From Sva-07 sp963715285 (GTDB lineage Bacteria > Actinomycetota > Acidimicrobiia > Acidimicrobiales > Ilumatobacteraceae), in NCBI GenBank assembly GCA_963715285.1, contig CAVQRU010000019.1:1-64000 (forward strand): a stretch of DNA of 64,000 nt. The letters run 5' to 3'. Position 1 is the first letter of the stretch. Every line of letters begins with the position of its first letter. The notes under the pieces are model-generated. The model was not told the origin of the DNA, did not search any database, and was given only the letters and a program-made list of their open reading frames with translations. The position numbers were made by a program, and so were the translations under genes. This document shows, one piece after another, positions 41,308 to 50,442 of this stretch.

Positions 41308-42762
41308 GTGACCGTCATCGAAAAGCCCGCGGCCCCGCGCACGCCCGAACCCGAACAGTCCGACGGCGGACGCACGCTCGGCAGCCTCATCTTCTTCGGC
41401 ATGACCGCGCTGCTGATCGCACTGGTGGCGTCGCTGCTGGTGATCGGCATCGTGGGGCTGCTCGACGACGACGACGGCGCGAGTGCAGGCGGCGGCGCAC
41501 CGGCGGCGACCACGATCGACGTGTCGTTGTCCGAGTTCGCCATCGACGGTGAACTCGTCGCCGGCGTCGGTGACGTCAACCTGTCGGTCGCGAACACCGG
41601 TTCACAGCAACACAACCTGGTGGTCGAGCAGACCGGTGCCGAGACGCCGATGCTCAATGGTGGCGAGTCCGCCGAGCTGCCCCTGGGATCCCTCGACGCC
41701 GGGAGCTACACGCTGTTCTGCAGCGTCGCGGGCCACCGGGAGTCCGGCATGGAGACGGCGCTGATCGTCAGCACCGATGCCCCGACCGGAGAAGCCGCAG
41801 CCGGCGGCGAGCACAACACCCACCAGAACGCCGACGGGAGCTACGACGCCGACGCGATGGACGCCGTGATGATCGAGTCGATGCTGAAGTTCCCGGCCGA
41901 GACCGAGGGCAAGGGCAACGCGATCCTCGAGCCGGAGGTCCTCGCCGACGGCACCAAGAAGTTCGTCCTCGAAGCCTCGCTGATCGATTGGGAGGTCTCG
42001 CCGGGCGAGTTCGTGGAGGCCTGGGCGTACAACGGCATGGTGCCCGGCCCGCAGATCATCGTCGACGTCGGCGACAAGGTGCAGGTGCAACTCACCAACA
42101 ACACCCCGCTCGGAACCGACATCCACTGGCACGGCGTGCACACGCCCAACGACCAGGACGGCGTGTCGCCGTTCACCCAGGAGCCGATCAGGGTCGGTGA
42201 GACCTACACCTACGAGTTCGTCGCCGACGAGCCGGCGATCGGCATGTACCACGCCCACCTGCACTCGCAGATCTCGGTGCTCAACGGGATGTTCGCGGCC
42301 TTCCGCATCGGTGAGCGTCCCTACCCACGCGGTCAGACGATCAGCGGTGTGACGATCCCCGAGGACTTCGAGCCCGACGTCGAACTCCCGATGGTGCTCA
42401 ACGACGCCGGCACGATCGGCCTCACCCTCAACGGCAAGAGCTTCCCGGCGACCGAGCCGCTGGTGCTCAACACGGGCGACTGGGTCGCCGCGGACTACTA
42501 CAACGAGGGCCTCACCGCCCACCCGATGCACCAGCACCAGTTCCCGCAGCTGGTGTACGCCAAGGACGGGATCCCGCTGGACAACCCGTACTGGGCCGAC
42601 ACCGTCAATGTCGCTCCGGGCGAGCGTTACTCGGTGATCTTCCAGGCCGGCGACCCCGGCGTGTGGGTCTGGCACTGCCACATCCTCACCCACGTCGAGC
42701 GGGAGTCGGGCATGTTCGGCATGGTGACCGCGCTCGTCGTGTCCGACGAAGAGACGAGCTGA
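41308..42762 (+). CDS. Membrane-anchored multicopper oxidase with extra cupredoxin domain
   Basis: 484 residues. One TM anchor (about 30-52), then a plastocyanin-like domain with a full type 1 site (H102, C138, H143, M148), then a two-domain multicopper oxidase. Its copper ligands are complete: H273/H275 (HWHGVH), H315/H317 (HAHLH), H405/H408/H410 (HPMHQH) and H456, C457, H458, H462, M469. It oxidises a metal, phenol or other donor outside the cell with O2. The GTG start has GGAGA 7 nt upstream. The N-terminal blue-copper domain may be a built-in electron donor. Confidence 0.92.
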   Translation: MTVIEKPAAPRTPEPEQSDGGRTLGSLIFFGMTALLIALVASLLVIGIVGLLDDDDGASAGGGAPAATTIDVSLSEFAIDGELVAGVGDVNLSVANTGSQQHNLVVEQTGAETPMLNGGESAELPLGSLDAGSYTLFCSVAGHRESGMETALIVSTDAPTGEAAAGGEHNTHQNADGSYDADAMDAVMIESMLKFPAETEGKGNAILEPEVLADGTKKFVLEASLIDWEVSPGEFVEAWAYNGMVPGPQIIVDVGDKVQVQLTNNTPLGTDIHWHGVHTPNDQDGVSPFTQEPIRVGETYTYEFVADEPAIGMYHAHLHSQISVLNGMFAAFRIGERPYPRGQTISGVTIPEDFEPDVELPMVLNDAGTIGLTLNGKSFPATEPLVLNTGDWVAADYYNEGLTAHPMHQHQFPQLVYAKDGIPLDNPYWADTVNVAPGERYSVIFQAGDPGVWVWHCHILTHVERESGMFGMVTALVVSDEETS

Positions 42763-42767
42763 TTCGA

Positions 42768-42806
42768 GCGCTGCTCACGACGTGCCGGGCACGTCGTGAG
42801 CAGCGC
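42768..42806. terminator. Strong terminator after multicopper oxidase
   Basis: 18-bp perfect arms (42768-42785 and 42789-42806) with loop CGG, 5 nt after the stop codon. Confidence 0.85.
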
Positions 42807-42886
42807 CGCGTCCGGTTCGCCGTTCAGTCGACGTCCACCGACGCCGCCGGCGGCGCTTCGCGTGCCCACGCACCGTGGTCGATTCC

Positions 42887-42913
42887 TCAAGTTCTTCTCA
42901 CGCGTGCCGATAG
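42887..42913 (+). promoter_or_regulatory. Sigma-28 (FliA/WhiG)-type promoter
   Basis: TCAAGTTC, 11 nt, GCCGATAG matches the FliA consensus TAAAGTTT-N11-GCCGATAA at 13 of 16 positions with exact spacing. It lies 73 nt upstream of the OmpA-domain gene. No flagellar gene is visible in the window. Confidence 0.6.
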
Positions 42914-42985
42914 GTCAGACAACAGCATGCGCCGGCGCTCACGAGCGGCGGCGCGCAGACCGACCACACAGGCAGGTTCGTTGCC

Positions 42986-44176
42986 ATGACCGATCAGACC
43001 CCGCAACCGCCGATCGACCAGCCGCCGCTCGGCGCCGGCTCGCCTCTGCCACCGCCACCGTTGCCCTCGATCCGTCCCGTCGAGGAGTGGGCGCGCGATC
43101 TCCTCCAGCCGGACGCGTCGGGTCAGCCGGTCGATGTCCCTGTCGCGCCAGCGGCGACGCCTTCACCGCCGGCCCCAGTGGGCGAGTCGCCCTCGCCAGC
43201 GGTGCAGGCACCTCCCGTGGCCGTCCCGGACGCCCCACCCGAGGCGGCAGTCGCCGAACCCACCCCGCCCACTCCGGTCGAGGAGTCGACCGGCACGGTG
43301 CCGGTCGAGGACGGTGGCGTCTCGTCGGGACCGCGCCGCTCATTCCTCGTGGCGCTCGCGGCGGTGGTCGCTGTGGCGGGTCTCGTCGGGGTCCTGCTCG
43401 TCGCAACGAGTGACGGAGACGCCTCGGATGCGACCGACCGACAGGGAGTCGCCGAGATTCCGCTCGTCGCACCGTCGACGACCGTGGCCCCGCCGGCCAC
43501 GACCGCAGCGCCGACGACGACCGCAGTGCCGACCACGACCGCAGCGCCGACGACGACCGCTGCGCCGACGACGACCGCTGCGCCGACCACGACCGCTGCG
43601 CCGACCACGGCCCCTGCTCCGAAGTACCTGACCCTGCCGGACGGATCCCCCGCGCCGATCGTTGCGATCTTCGACGGCCCGACGATCCGGGTCGTCGGGT
43701 GGGTTCCCAGTGAGGAGAAGGCAGCCCAACTCGAGGCGCTCGCACTCGCCAACAGCACCGATCCGACTGCCACCGTCGAATCAGAGCTGCAGATCGATCC
43801 GGCGGTTCCACTCAGCATCGGGACCCGGGTCATCGAGATGAACTCCCCCCGGTTCCCCGCCGGAAGCTCCGAGATCACGCCGGAGCACGGCCTGCAGCTC
43901 GACCGGGTCGCCTCGATCCTCTCGGCGTTGCCGCACATCACCGTGACGGTCGTCGGCCATGCGGACCAGCTCGGCGACGCCGGGACCAACTACGTGCTCT
44001 CGGAGGCCCGAGCGGTGTCGGTGGTGCGCTACCTCGTCGGCAAGGGCATCGATCCAGCCCGCCTCTCCGCGAGGGCCGTCGGTGAGCAGGACCTGCTCGC
44101 CGACGACGAGTCGGACGCGTCGCTGGCACTCAACCGCCGCACCGAGTTCGTCTTCTACGGCCTGCTCGCCGACTGA
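42986..44176 (+). CDS. OmpA-domain envelope protein with Thr/Pro linker
   Basis: 396 residues: proline-rich cytoplasmic N-terminus (1-110), one TM helix (about 116-137, FLVALAAVVAVAGLVGVLLV), a low-complexity APTTTAAPTTT linker (about 165-210), a BON-like segment (about 220-270) and an OmpA/MotB peptidoglycan-binding domain (about 285-396, with VVGHADQLGDAGTNYVLSEA and LNRRTEF). The topology is like mycobacterial ArfA or MotB: anchored in the membrane and holding peptidoglycan. The sigma-28-like promoter upstream points to motility or developmental control. Confidence 0.85.
   Translation: MTDQTPQPPIDQPPLGAGSPLPPPPLPSIRPVEEWARDLLQPDASGQPVDVPVAPAATPSPPAPVGESPSPAVQAPPVAVPDAPPEAAVAEPTPPTPVEESTGTVPVEDGGVSSGPRRSFLVALAAVVAVAGLVGVLLVATSDGDASDATDRQGVAEIPLVAPSTTVAPPATTAAPTTTAVPTTTAAPTTTAAPTTTAAPTTTAAPTTAPAPKYLTLPDGSPAPIVAIFDGPTIRVVGWVPSEEKAAQLEALALANSTDPTATVESELQIDPAVPLSIGTRVIEMNSPRFPAGSSEITPEHGLQLDRVASILSALPHITVTVVGHADQLGDAGTNYVLSEARAVSVVRYLVGKGIDPARLSARAVGEQDLLADDESDASLALNRRTEFVFYGLLAD
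43490..43615 (+). repeat. Tandem Ala-Pro-Thr-Thr-Thr coding repeat
   Basis: An 18-nt unit encoding TAAPTT is repeated about six to seven times inside the OmpA-protein gene with small base changes. It encodes a flexible, probably glycosylated linker and may vary in copy number between strains. Confidence 0.8.
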
Positions 44177-44193
44177 TCCGAGGCTCTCGACAC

Positions 44194-45864
44194 TCAGCGG
44201 AGGCCCAGACGGGCGAGTTGCTCGTCGGGCGCCTCGACGTCCGCCAGGGCGGTGCGGAGGAGGTCGGCCATCTCGTTCTCCGCGGTCGGCTCACCGCGAC
44301 GGTTCTCCTGTTCGTCGGGGTCGACGTCGAGGTCGTAGAGATGGTGGCGGCCCAGGTTGCGCGCACCTCCCGCCCAGAAGGGCAGCGTGTCACCCTCGGC
44401 GAACGGCTGGCGGATCACGGGCACGTCCGAGCCGGGCATGTAGTCGAGCTTCGCCCGACGGTCCGGCTTCGGGAACGGCATGAAGTCCTCGAGGCCACGG
44501 TGGCTCGGCATCGTCGACCACCGGTTCGACCACATCGACAGCGGCGTGTTCGCGTCGGTCGGCGCCCTCGCGTACTTGCGCCGTCCGTCGGTGACCTGAA
44601 CCCAGTTGCCGTAGATCCCACCGATCGCCCAGTCGCGGATCGAGGCCGCTTCCCCCGTGAGCAACGGCACGAGCGATCGGCCGTGGGTGCGGTGGCTCGG
44701 CGCCACTCCGAATGCGTCGGCGATCGTGGCATTGATGTCGACGTTCGTCGTCAGTGCGTCGATCGTCGCCGCTGGGCTGCGACCGGTTGCGGGCCAGTGG
44801 ATCATCAGCGGTGTGTGGCCGAGCGGTTCGAACTGGGGGATCGCCGGCTTGCCCCAGATGTCGTTGACGGAGTCGTCGCCCGGCGCGCCCGTTGCGCGTC
44901 GATCGCCGAGATAGTGGCCGTGGTCGGTGCAGACGATCACCGCCGTGGAGTCCCAGAGGTCCTGCGCGTCGAGCTCGTCGAGGATCGTGCCGAGGTGGTG
45001 GTCGATCATCGACAGCTTGGCGCCGTAGTTGTTGCGGATCTGGCGGGCCTGCGCGTCGGTGATCGCCCCCTTGGTGGTGCCACCGACGATGTACGGCGGC
45101 CAGATCAGGCGGGCCTCGTCGGGGTCGATCGGGTCGCCGTCGTACATCGACGCCCACGGCTCCGGTGTGTCGAACGGCTCGTGCGGGTCGAACTCGTCGA
45201 CGAACAGCATCCACCGGTCGTGGGCGCTCGAAGCGTGACGCAGCCACGATGCGGCCGACGCCATCGTGCGCGGGCCGGGGAAGTCCTCCTCGGCCCGGAA
45301 CCAGGTGCGGCTGTCGTCGTAGTGGCGGTGACCGAACGAGGTGTCGGCGATGCCGAGCTGATCGCGCAGGAACCAGCCACCGTCGGCAGCGTTGGTGATC
45401 AGTGGCCGCCCGTCGGCGGCGAGCGTCGGTGCGCCGACGGCGCTCGGGTCGCGGTAGGTCTTCCACGGGTCACCCTCGTGGCCGCGCAGGTAGTCCCAGC
45501 CGCTGAAGTCGGTGTGGTAGTTCTCGCCACCGGTCTCGAACAGGTGCGGATGGTCGGACACCAGCATCGTGGCCACGTCGGCGCGTCGCAGCGTCGCGGT
45601 GATCGACTCCTCCCACAGCTCGATCGAACCCCACGGCTTCCACAGGAAGTCGAGCGCACCGACGAGGATGTCGTGGCGGGCCGGCATGCACGGCAGCGAC
45701 CCGGTGACGTGGTTCGTGAACTGCGTCGAGCGGGCTGCGAACCGATCGAGGTTCGGCGTCGAGAACTCGGTGCCGCCGTACGCCCCGAGCAGGTGTCGAT
45801 TGAGCGAGTCGAGCAGCACGACCACGACGTTCCGCGGCCGGTCGGATCCGTGCGACGGTTGCAT
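44194..45864 (-). CDS. Sulfatase (formylglycine type)
   Basis: 556 residues. The modification motif CxPxR is CMPAR in GSLPCMPARHDIL, so the cysteine should become formylglycine. Metal-binding residues are in VVLLDSLN near the N-terminus and VCTDHGHYLGD further on. No signal peptide is visible, so it is cytoplasmic. It hydrolyses sulfate esters of unknown substrates; note a sulfotransferase gene 8 kb away. The ATG at 45864 is chosen since TACGCT (minus strand, 45871-45876) ends 6 nt before it; an upstream GTG is possible. Confidence 0.9.
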   Translation of the reverse strand: MQPSHGSDRPRNVVVVLLDSLNRHLLGAYGGTEFSTPNLDRFAARSTQFTNHVTGSLPCMPARHDILVGALDFLWKPWGSIELWEESITATLRRADVATMLVSDHPHLFETGGENYHTDFSGWDYLRGHEGDPWKTYRDPSAVGAPTLAADGRPLITNAADGGWFLRDQLGIADTSFGHRHYDDSRTWFRAEEDFPGPRTMASAASWLRHASSAHDRWMLFVDEFDPHEPFDTPEPWASMYDGDPIDPDEARLIWPPYIVGGTTKGAITDAQARQIRNNYGAKLSMIDHHLGTILDELDAQDLWDSTAVIVCTDHGHYLGDRRATGAPGDDSVNDIWGKPAIPQFEPLGHTPLMIHWPATGRSPAATIDALTTNVDINATIADAFGVAPSHRTHGRSLVPLLTGEAASIRDWAIGGIYGNWVQVTDGRRKYARAPTDANTPLSMWSNRWSTMPSHRGLEDFMPFPKPDRRAKLDYMPGSDVPVIRQPFAEGDTLPFWAGGARNLGRHHLYDLDVDPDEQENRRGEPTAENEMADLLRTALADVEAPDEQLARLGLR

Positions 45865-45951
45865 CGTCGAAGCGTAGGCCGCGTCGCCCGACGGCCCGGC
45901 GCCGGAGTCTCCGTCCTGGGGCGACGGCAACCGCTGGGCCTGAGGTCGAGG

Positions 45952-46866
45952 TCAGCCGTCGTCGGCCGGGTACGACTCGATGGCGAGCACGTCGGCGCGG
46001 ACGAGGTCGAGCGTGTGGTCCTCGAGGCAACCCGTGATCCGCGTCCGCCCGGTGCGGCCCAGTGCACGGTCGAACTCGATCTCGACGTGCTCCCCGTCGA
46101 GCTGGATGATCGCGGTGAGTTCACCGGCACCGGGAAGCCGCGAGCGGCAGGCGCCCCAGAGGTCCTCGGCCACGATCGCGACGGGCCGGGACTGGCGGCG
46201 CTGGTCGATGTCGAGCACGATCGACGTGGTGCCGGCGGCGGTCACCTCCCTCGGTCGGGTCTGGGTCAGCTCGCGCAGGACGGCGACCGCTCCGAGCGAC
46301 ACGACCACGGTGAGGGCGACGACCGCCGCGGTCACCGCTCGGCGGCGAACCGTCGTGTGGGCGAGAGGACCAGGTTCGGTGGGGATCAGTCCGCTCCCGA
46401 GCGGCAGGTCGGGGGCGAGGCGGCGGGCCGTCTGCGGGTCGAGCGTGGCCGCCGCGAACACCCCGGCGATGCGTTCGACGAGATAGGCGGCCAGTGAGAG
46501 CAGGACGCCGGCACCGAGCAGGACCGGAACGAAGACGCCGAGCCGATCGGGTGGACGCTCGAGCCACCGGAAGCGGCGGCTCGCGACCGCGCTGTTCGTC
46601 GACCGGAGCGTGTCGAGCGTGTCGGCCTCGTCGCGGCGCTGGGCCTGGTGTTCGAGCGACTCGAGTCGCTGCTCGATCCGGTGGAGCTGCCGGAACAGCA
46701 CCATCGACACCAGCACGATCAGCGCCGAGACCATGACCAGCGCGGAGATGACGGCGCGGTTCCACTCCCACCGGGCGAGGTCGATCACCACGTACGCACC
46801 GGACACGGCGAGGATGACCGCAGCGAGCGCGAACCCGATCGAACGAGCGATCCGTGCTGCACTCAT
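45952..46866 (-). CDS. Membrane protein coupled to the dikinase gene
   Basis: 304 residues. Two N-terminal TM helices (IGFALAAVILAVSGAYVVI, ALVMVSALIVLVSMVLF), a charged coiled segment (HRIEQRLESLEHQAQRRDEA), then TM helices at about 110-135 and 180-200 and a C-terminal soluble domain of about 95 residues ending in ADDG. I do not recognise a family. Its ATG overlaps the dikinase stop (ATGA), so the two proteins are made together. Confidence 0.75.
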   Translation of the reverse strand: MSAARIARSIGFALAAVILAVSGAYVVIDLARWEWNRAVISALVMVSALIVLVSMVLFRQLHRIEQRLESLEHQAQRRDEADTLDTLRSTNSAVASRRFRWLERPPDRLGVFVPVLLGAGVLLSLAAYLVERIAGVFAAATLDPQTARRLAPDLPLGSGLIPTEPGPLAHTTVRRRAVTAAVVALTVVVSLGAVAVLRELTQTRPREVTAAGTTSIVLDIDQRRQSRPVAIVAEDLWGACRSRLPGAGELTAIIQLDGEHVEIEFDRALGRTGRTRITGCLEDHTLDLVRADVLAIESYPADDG

Positions 46867-48932
46867 GGCCCCACCACCGAGCTCGGCGCGTCGGTCGGCG
46901 CCGTCTCGACCACCTCGACCTCGCCCGTGCGTCCGTCGACCATCAGTCGGCTCCCGGCGGGAAACCGTTCGAGTGCATCGGGGACGCCGACGACGGTCGG
47001 GAGGTCGGCCTCCCGAGCGAGGATGGCCAGGTGCGACAGGGCGCTCCCGGTCTCCGACACGAGTCCGGCGAGCCGGCCGAGCACCGTTGCCAGTTGAGGC
47101 TCGAGATGGCGGGTCACGAGGATGGCTCCCTCCGGCGGCGTGCCGTGGTCCGCGCGATGGAACGCAACCCCCACCGTGCGGCCACCACCGGCCGCGATGC
47201 CGGCGGCCTGCCCGGAAGGTCGGGCGTGCGAGGAGACACTCGCCGACCGCACGTCGCCGGCGACGGTCAGACGGAACGAGACGGGCAGGGGTGGTCCCGG
47301 GCGGCGAGCGGCGCGCTCGTCGAGGTCGCTCGGCGGCGGGCCGCCACCGGCGACCTCGACGAGCTCGCGGAGTTCGAGGTCACCGACGGCCCCGACGTCG
47401 GGGAGCATCCCGTCCCCGACGAGGCGGCGTGCGAGTTCGTCGGCCGTCCTGGCGAGGAGTTCCTGCAGCCACCGCGCCCGGACACGGAGCGCCTCACGCT
47501 GATCGAGCTGCTCGAGCGTGGCGACCGGGCCGGACGGTGTCGGCGACCCGGCAGGAAGCGCATCGGACCCGCCGAGGCTCGGTGGGGTCAGCGTGAGCAC
47601 GATCGGCGACCGTGACACGACGTCGTCGTCGTCCCAGCCGGCCGCGCGGGCGTCGTGCAGCTCCCGTACGGCCACGGCGGCGCCCGAGGTCGTCGCCCCG
47701 TGCCCGATCATCAGCATCCCGGCCAACACCTCGTAGGAGTGGACGGTGGCGAGTTCGCGGCGCGCCCGGTCCAGGAGGTCGACCAGCTCATCGGTCGTGA
47801 GCGTGTCGAGTCGAGGGATCGCGGCGAGGTCACGGTCGACCGTGGCCACCAGGTCCCGCGCCAACCCGGGCATGGCCACACGGAGCCGACCGACACGCCA
47901 TGCCGTGGCCAGGCGTCGGAGGATCGCGACGGGATCGATCCGACGGCGCAGCGACGAGCGCGCCTCGACGACACCGATGAGTTCCAGATCCGCCGCCGCC
48001 CAACCTCCGACCGTGGTCACCACGGGTGAACGGTCGAGCGAGCGGCTCGACACGGCACCGGAGGTGCGGAGTGCTCGGGTGATGCCCTCGCGCAGTGGTG
48101 GGATCCAGAGGTCGTCCTCGAGTGGCCGGAGTGGGGCCGGAAACGTTTCGGCGAGCGGTCCGGGGCCGAGGAGCACGGAGTCCCGGTGGTCGTCGGCGGC
48201 CGCGATCGCAGTGACCGGTCGGCTCTGCAGCAACCAGAGCCGGTCGGCCGAGTCGACGAGCCATTCGATGTCCTGGGGCGCGCCGAAGACCCGTTCGGCC
48301 TTGCGGGCCATCCGCGTGAGGGATCGTCGGAGCGCACGGTCGAGCGGCGGGGAGTCACCGGTGAGCGTCGACCGTTCGACCCGTCCGCGACGGGTCAGCA
48401 CGTAGTGATCGGCGACGGCCGTACCGCCCACCAGCACCTCCGGGCCGGACGGGACGACCTCGACCACGACGTGACGGGTGCTCCCGGTGACCGGGTCGAC
48501 ACCGAACATCACCCCGCCGCAGCGAGCCGCGATCTGTCGCTGCACGAGCACCGCCATCGACCCCACGACGCCGGAGGCGTCACGCACGGCGGTGGCCGAG
48601 TGGACCACTGCAGTCACCGCGTCGGTGAACTCGTCCCATCCGACGACACCGAGCACGGAGGTGAAGCGGCCGGCCATCGAGGAGTCGCCCGTGTCCTCGA
48701 TGGCGGACGACGATCGCACGACGAGCGTGGCCGGTGATCCGCCGCACAGCTCGTCGAACGCCCGACGGACGTCGTCGGCGACACGCGGATCGTCGAGCCC
48801 GGCGTCGACCCCGGCGGTGGTGATGACGAAGCCGGGCACCGTCGGGAATCCCGCAGCCACCGCGCGAGCGAGGTTCGCAGCTTTCGCCCCGGTCGACGCA
48901 GCGCGTTGCGCATCGGAGTCCGAGAGCGTCAC
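46863..48932 (-). CDS. Rifampin-phosphotransferase-like/PEP-synthase-like dikinase
   Basis: About 689 residues. The N-terminal part (about 1-300) is a PPDK-type ATP-grasp domain (STGAKAANLARAVAAGFPTVPG, LVVRSSSAIEDTGDSSMAG, FGAPQDIEW). A helical middle follows, and the C-terminal swivelling domain (about 560-689) carries the phospho-histidine H634 in GSALSHLAILAREADLPTVV. The PEP/pyruvate-binding barrel of true PEP synthase is absent. This three-part layout is that of rifampin phosphotransferase (RPH), which phosphorylates an antibiotic. The middle domain is shorter than in RPH, so the substrate may differ. The GTG start is uncertain (GGGAGG lies 10 nt upstream). Confidence 0.8.
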   Translation of the reverse strand: MTLSDSDAQRAASTGAKAANLARAVAAGFPTVPGFVITTAGVDAGLDDPRVADDVRRAFDELCGGSPATLVVRSSSAIEDTGDSSMAGRFTSVLGVVGWDEFTDAVTAVVHSATAVRDASGVVGSMAVLVQRQIAARCGGVMFGVDPVTGSTRHVVVEVVPSGPEVLVGGTAVADHYVLTRRGRVERSTLTGDSPPLDRALRRSLTRMARKAERVFGAPQDIEWLVDSADRLWLLQSRPVTAIAAADDHRDSVLLGPGPLAETFPAPLRPLEDDLWIPPLREGITRALRTSGAVSSRSLDRSPVVTTVGGWAAADLELIGVVEARSSLRRRIDPVAILRRLATAWRVGRLRVAMPGLARDLVATVDRDLAAIPRLDTLTTDELVDLLDRARRELATVHSYEVLAGMLMIGHGATTSGAAVAVRELHDARAAGWDDDDVVSRSPIVLTLTPPSLGGSDALPAGSPTPSGPVATLEQLDQREALRVRARWLQELLARTADELARRLVGDGMLPDVGAVGDLELRELVEVAGGGPPPSDLDERAARRPGPPLPVSFRLTVAGDVRSASVSSHARPSGQAAGIAAGGGRTVGVAFHRADHGTPPEGAILVTRHLEPQLATVLGRLAGLVSETGSALSHLAILAREADLPTVVGVPDALERFPAGSRLMVDGRTGEVEVVETAPTDAPSSVVGP

Positions 48933-49037
48933 GACGAAGCAACCTCCCACGTCATCCACGGTACGTGTCGGAGCGCGGGTGGGCTCGGGCCGATGGACTC
49001 TGATGCTGCGGGGCGATCCGGTGTCAGGCTGAACGGT

Positions 49038-50021
49038 GTGGAGATCGCGAACGGTTCGGACGCGGCCTCGGCGCCTGGGAGCAGGCGCGCGCGGTGGCCC
49101 CGCGTGGTGGTCGCTGTGGTCGTGGTCGTGCTCGTCGCGTTGGCTGCGCCCGCGCTCGTCTACCGGCGTCAGATCGTCTCGTACGTCTCGCATCGCAAGG
49201 GTGGCCCCTCGGTCACCTGGCCGTACGTGGCCCACGATCCGCCGCCCACGTTCCACCTCGCGGTCGTGGGCGACGTGGGCGACGGCGGGGACCGCATCGA
49301 TGCCACCGGCGCGGCGGCCGCCCGGATCGGGGAAGCCGAACCGTACGACGCGCTGCTCCTCCTCGGTGACAACGTGTATCCCAACGGCGACCCGTCCAAG
49401 CTCCCCGACACCGTGTTCGAGCCGTTCGCCGGCGTCCTCGAAGGTGGCGCCGAGCTGCTGGCGATCCTCGGCAACCACGACGAGGGCAGTGGGTACGGCG
49501 ACGAACAGCTGGCGGCACTCGGCATGCCCGGTCGCCACTGGGCGCGGGAGTTCGGCGACGTCCTGATCATCGGACTCGACTCGAACGAGATGGAGGATCC
49601 GGACCAGCTCAGGTTCCTCGACGAGACCCTCGCGTCGACCGATGCCACCTGGCGGATCGTCGCGGTCCACCACCCTCCGTACTCGGCGGGATACCAGGGG
49701 TCGAGTCTCGAGGTCCGCGACGCGCTGGCTCCGTACGTCGAACGCGGTGACGTCCAACTCGTCCTCTCGGGACACGACCACGACTACCAGCGCAGCGTGC
49801 CGATCGACGGGACGACTTTCGTCGTGTCGGGAGCGGCATCCGGTACGCGACGCACGGGCGAGGATGACTTCACCGCCGTGGCGTACTCATGGCACCACTT
49901 GGTGGACATCGCGATCACGGACGATCGGCTGGTCCTGCGCGCCGTGGGCCAGGACGGGTCGGTGTTCGACGAGGTCGTGCTCGACGCCGTCGCGACGGTC
50001 GACGACGACCAGTCAGCGTGA
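49038..50021 (+). CDS. Membrane-anchored metallophosphoesterase
   Basis: 327 residues. A TM anchor (about 20-40, VVVAVVVVVLVALAAPALVY) and then a calcineurin-like phosphoesterase with all metal motifs: GDVGDGG, GDNVYP, GNHDE, VHHPPY and GHDHDYQR. It faces outside and resembles purple acid phosphatase or tartrate-resistant types. The GTG at 49038 is chosen because CAGGCT lies 7 nt upstream; an ATG at 48993 would add 15 residues. Its 3' end overlaps the convergent cupin gene by 9 nt. Confidence 0.87.
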   Translation: MEIANGSDAASAPGSRRARWPRVVVAVVVVVLVALAAPALVYRRQIVSYVSHRKGGPSVTWPYVAHDPPPTFHLAVVGDVGDGGDRIDATGAAAARIGEAEPYDALLLLGDNVYPNGDPSKLPDTVFEPFAGVLEGGAELLAILGNHDEGSGYGDEQLAALGMPGRHWAREFGDVLIIGLDSNEMEDPDQLRFLDETLASTDATWRIVAVHHPPYSAGYQGSSLEVRDALAPYVERGDVQLVLSGHDHDYQRSVPIDGTTFVVSGAASGTRRTGEDDFTAVAYSWHHLVDIAITDDRLVLRAVGQDGSVFDEVVLDAVATVDDDQSA

Positions 50022-50411
50022 GCGGTGCTCGGTGCCTTCGCCGGCCGTGATGAACAGTGCGGTCGCCGTGACGTCGACGTCGGCGGTGTGCCACGTGCCC
50101 GGCGGGTTGATCGCGTACTCACCGGCGGCGAGTGTGACCGTGGCGGTCGACCCGTCGGCGTGCTCCTGGTGGAGCGTGATCTCGCCGTCGGTGCAGAGCA
50201 CGACCTCGGCGCCGACCGGATGCATCTCCCAGACATCCCACGGCTCGGTGAACGTGTGCACCGTCACCAGCCGTCCCTCGGCGCCGTCGTCGGCATGGCG
50301 AGCCGAGTAGCCGCCGTACCACTCCATGCCGCCGGTGAACTCGGGCTCGATCTCCGCGGTGGCGCCGAGGCCGAGATGGATCGGGTGCACGGTGATCTTC
50401 GATGCGGTCAT
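50013..50411 (-). CDS. Cupin-domain protein
   Basis: 132 residues, a single cupin barrel: EMHPVGAEVVLCTDGEITLH is motif 1 and GEYAINPPGTWHTADV motif 2. Metal-binding histidines are partly kept (the first in WEMHP, the last in GTWH). Function unknown; small cupins can be isomerases, dioxygenases or sensors. GAGACT lies 6 nt before the ATG. Confidence 0.8.
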   Translation of the reverse strand: MTASKITVHPIHLGLGATAEIEPEFTGGMEWYGGYSARHADDGAEGRLVTVHTFTEPWDVWEMHPVGAEVVLCTDGEITLHQEHADGSTATVTLAAGEYAINPPGTWHTADVDVTATALFITAGEGTEHRSR

Positions 50412-50442
50412 GACGCAAGTCTCGCGAACAGTGCACGCGTTG

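Noticed and set aside
42887..42913. Ordinary housekeeping promoter for the OmpA-domain gene
   Set aside because: No TTGACA/TANNNT pair at proper spacing was seen there, whereas the sigma-28 form fits with exact spacing.
43490..43615. CRISPR array
   Set aside because: The repeats are in-frame codons for a Thr/Pro linker, with no unique spacers; no cas genes are nearby.
48933..49781. N-terminal extension of the dikinase
   Set aside because: The upstream open frame is antisense to the metallophosphoesterase; the ATP-grasp domain begins just after the GTG at 48932.
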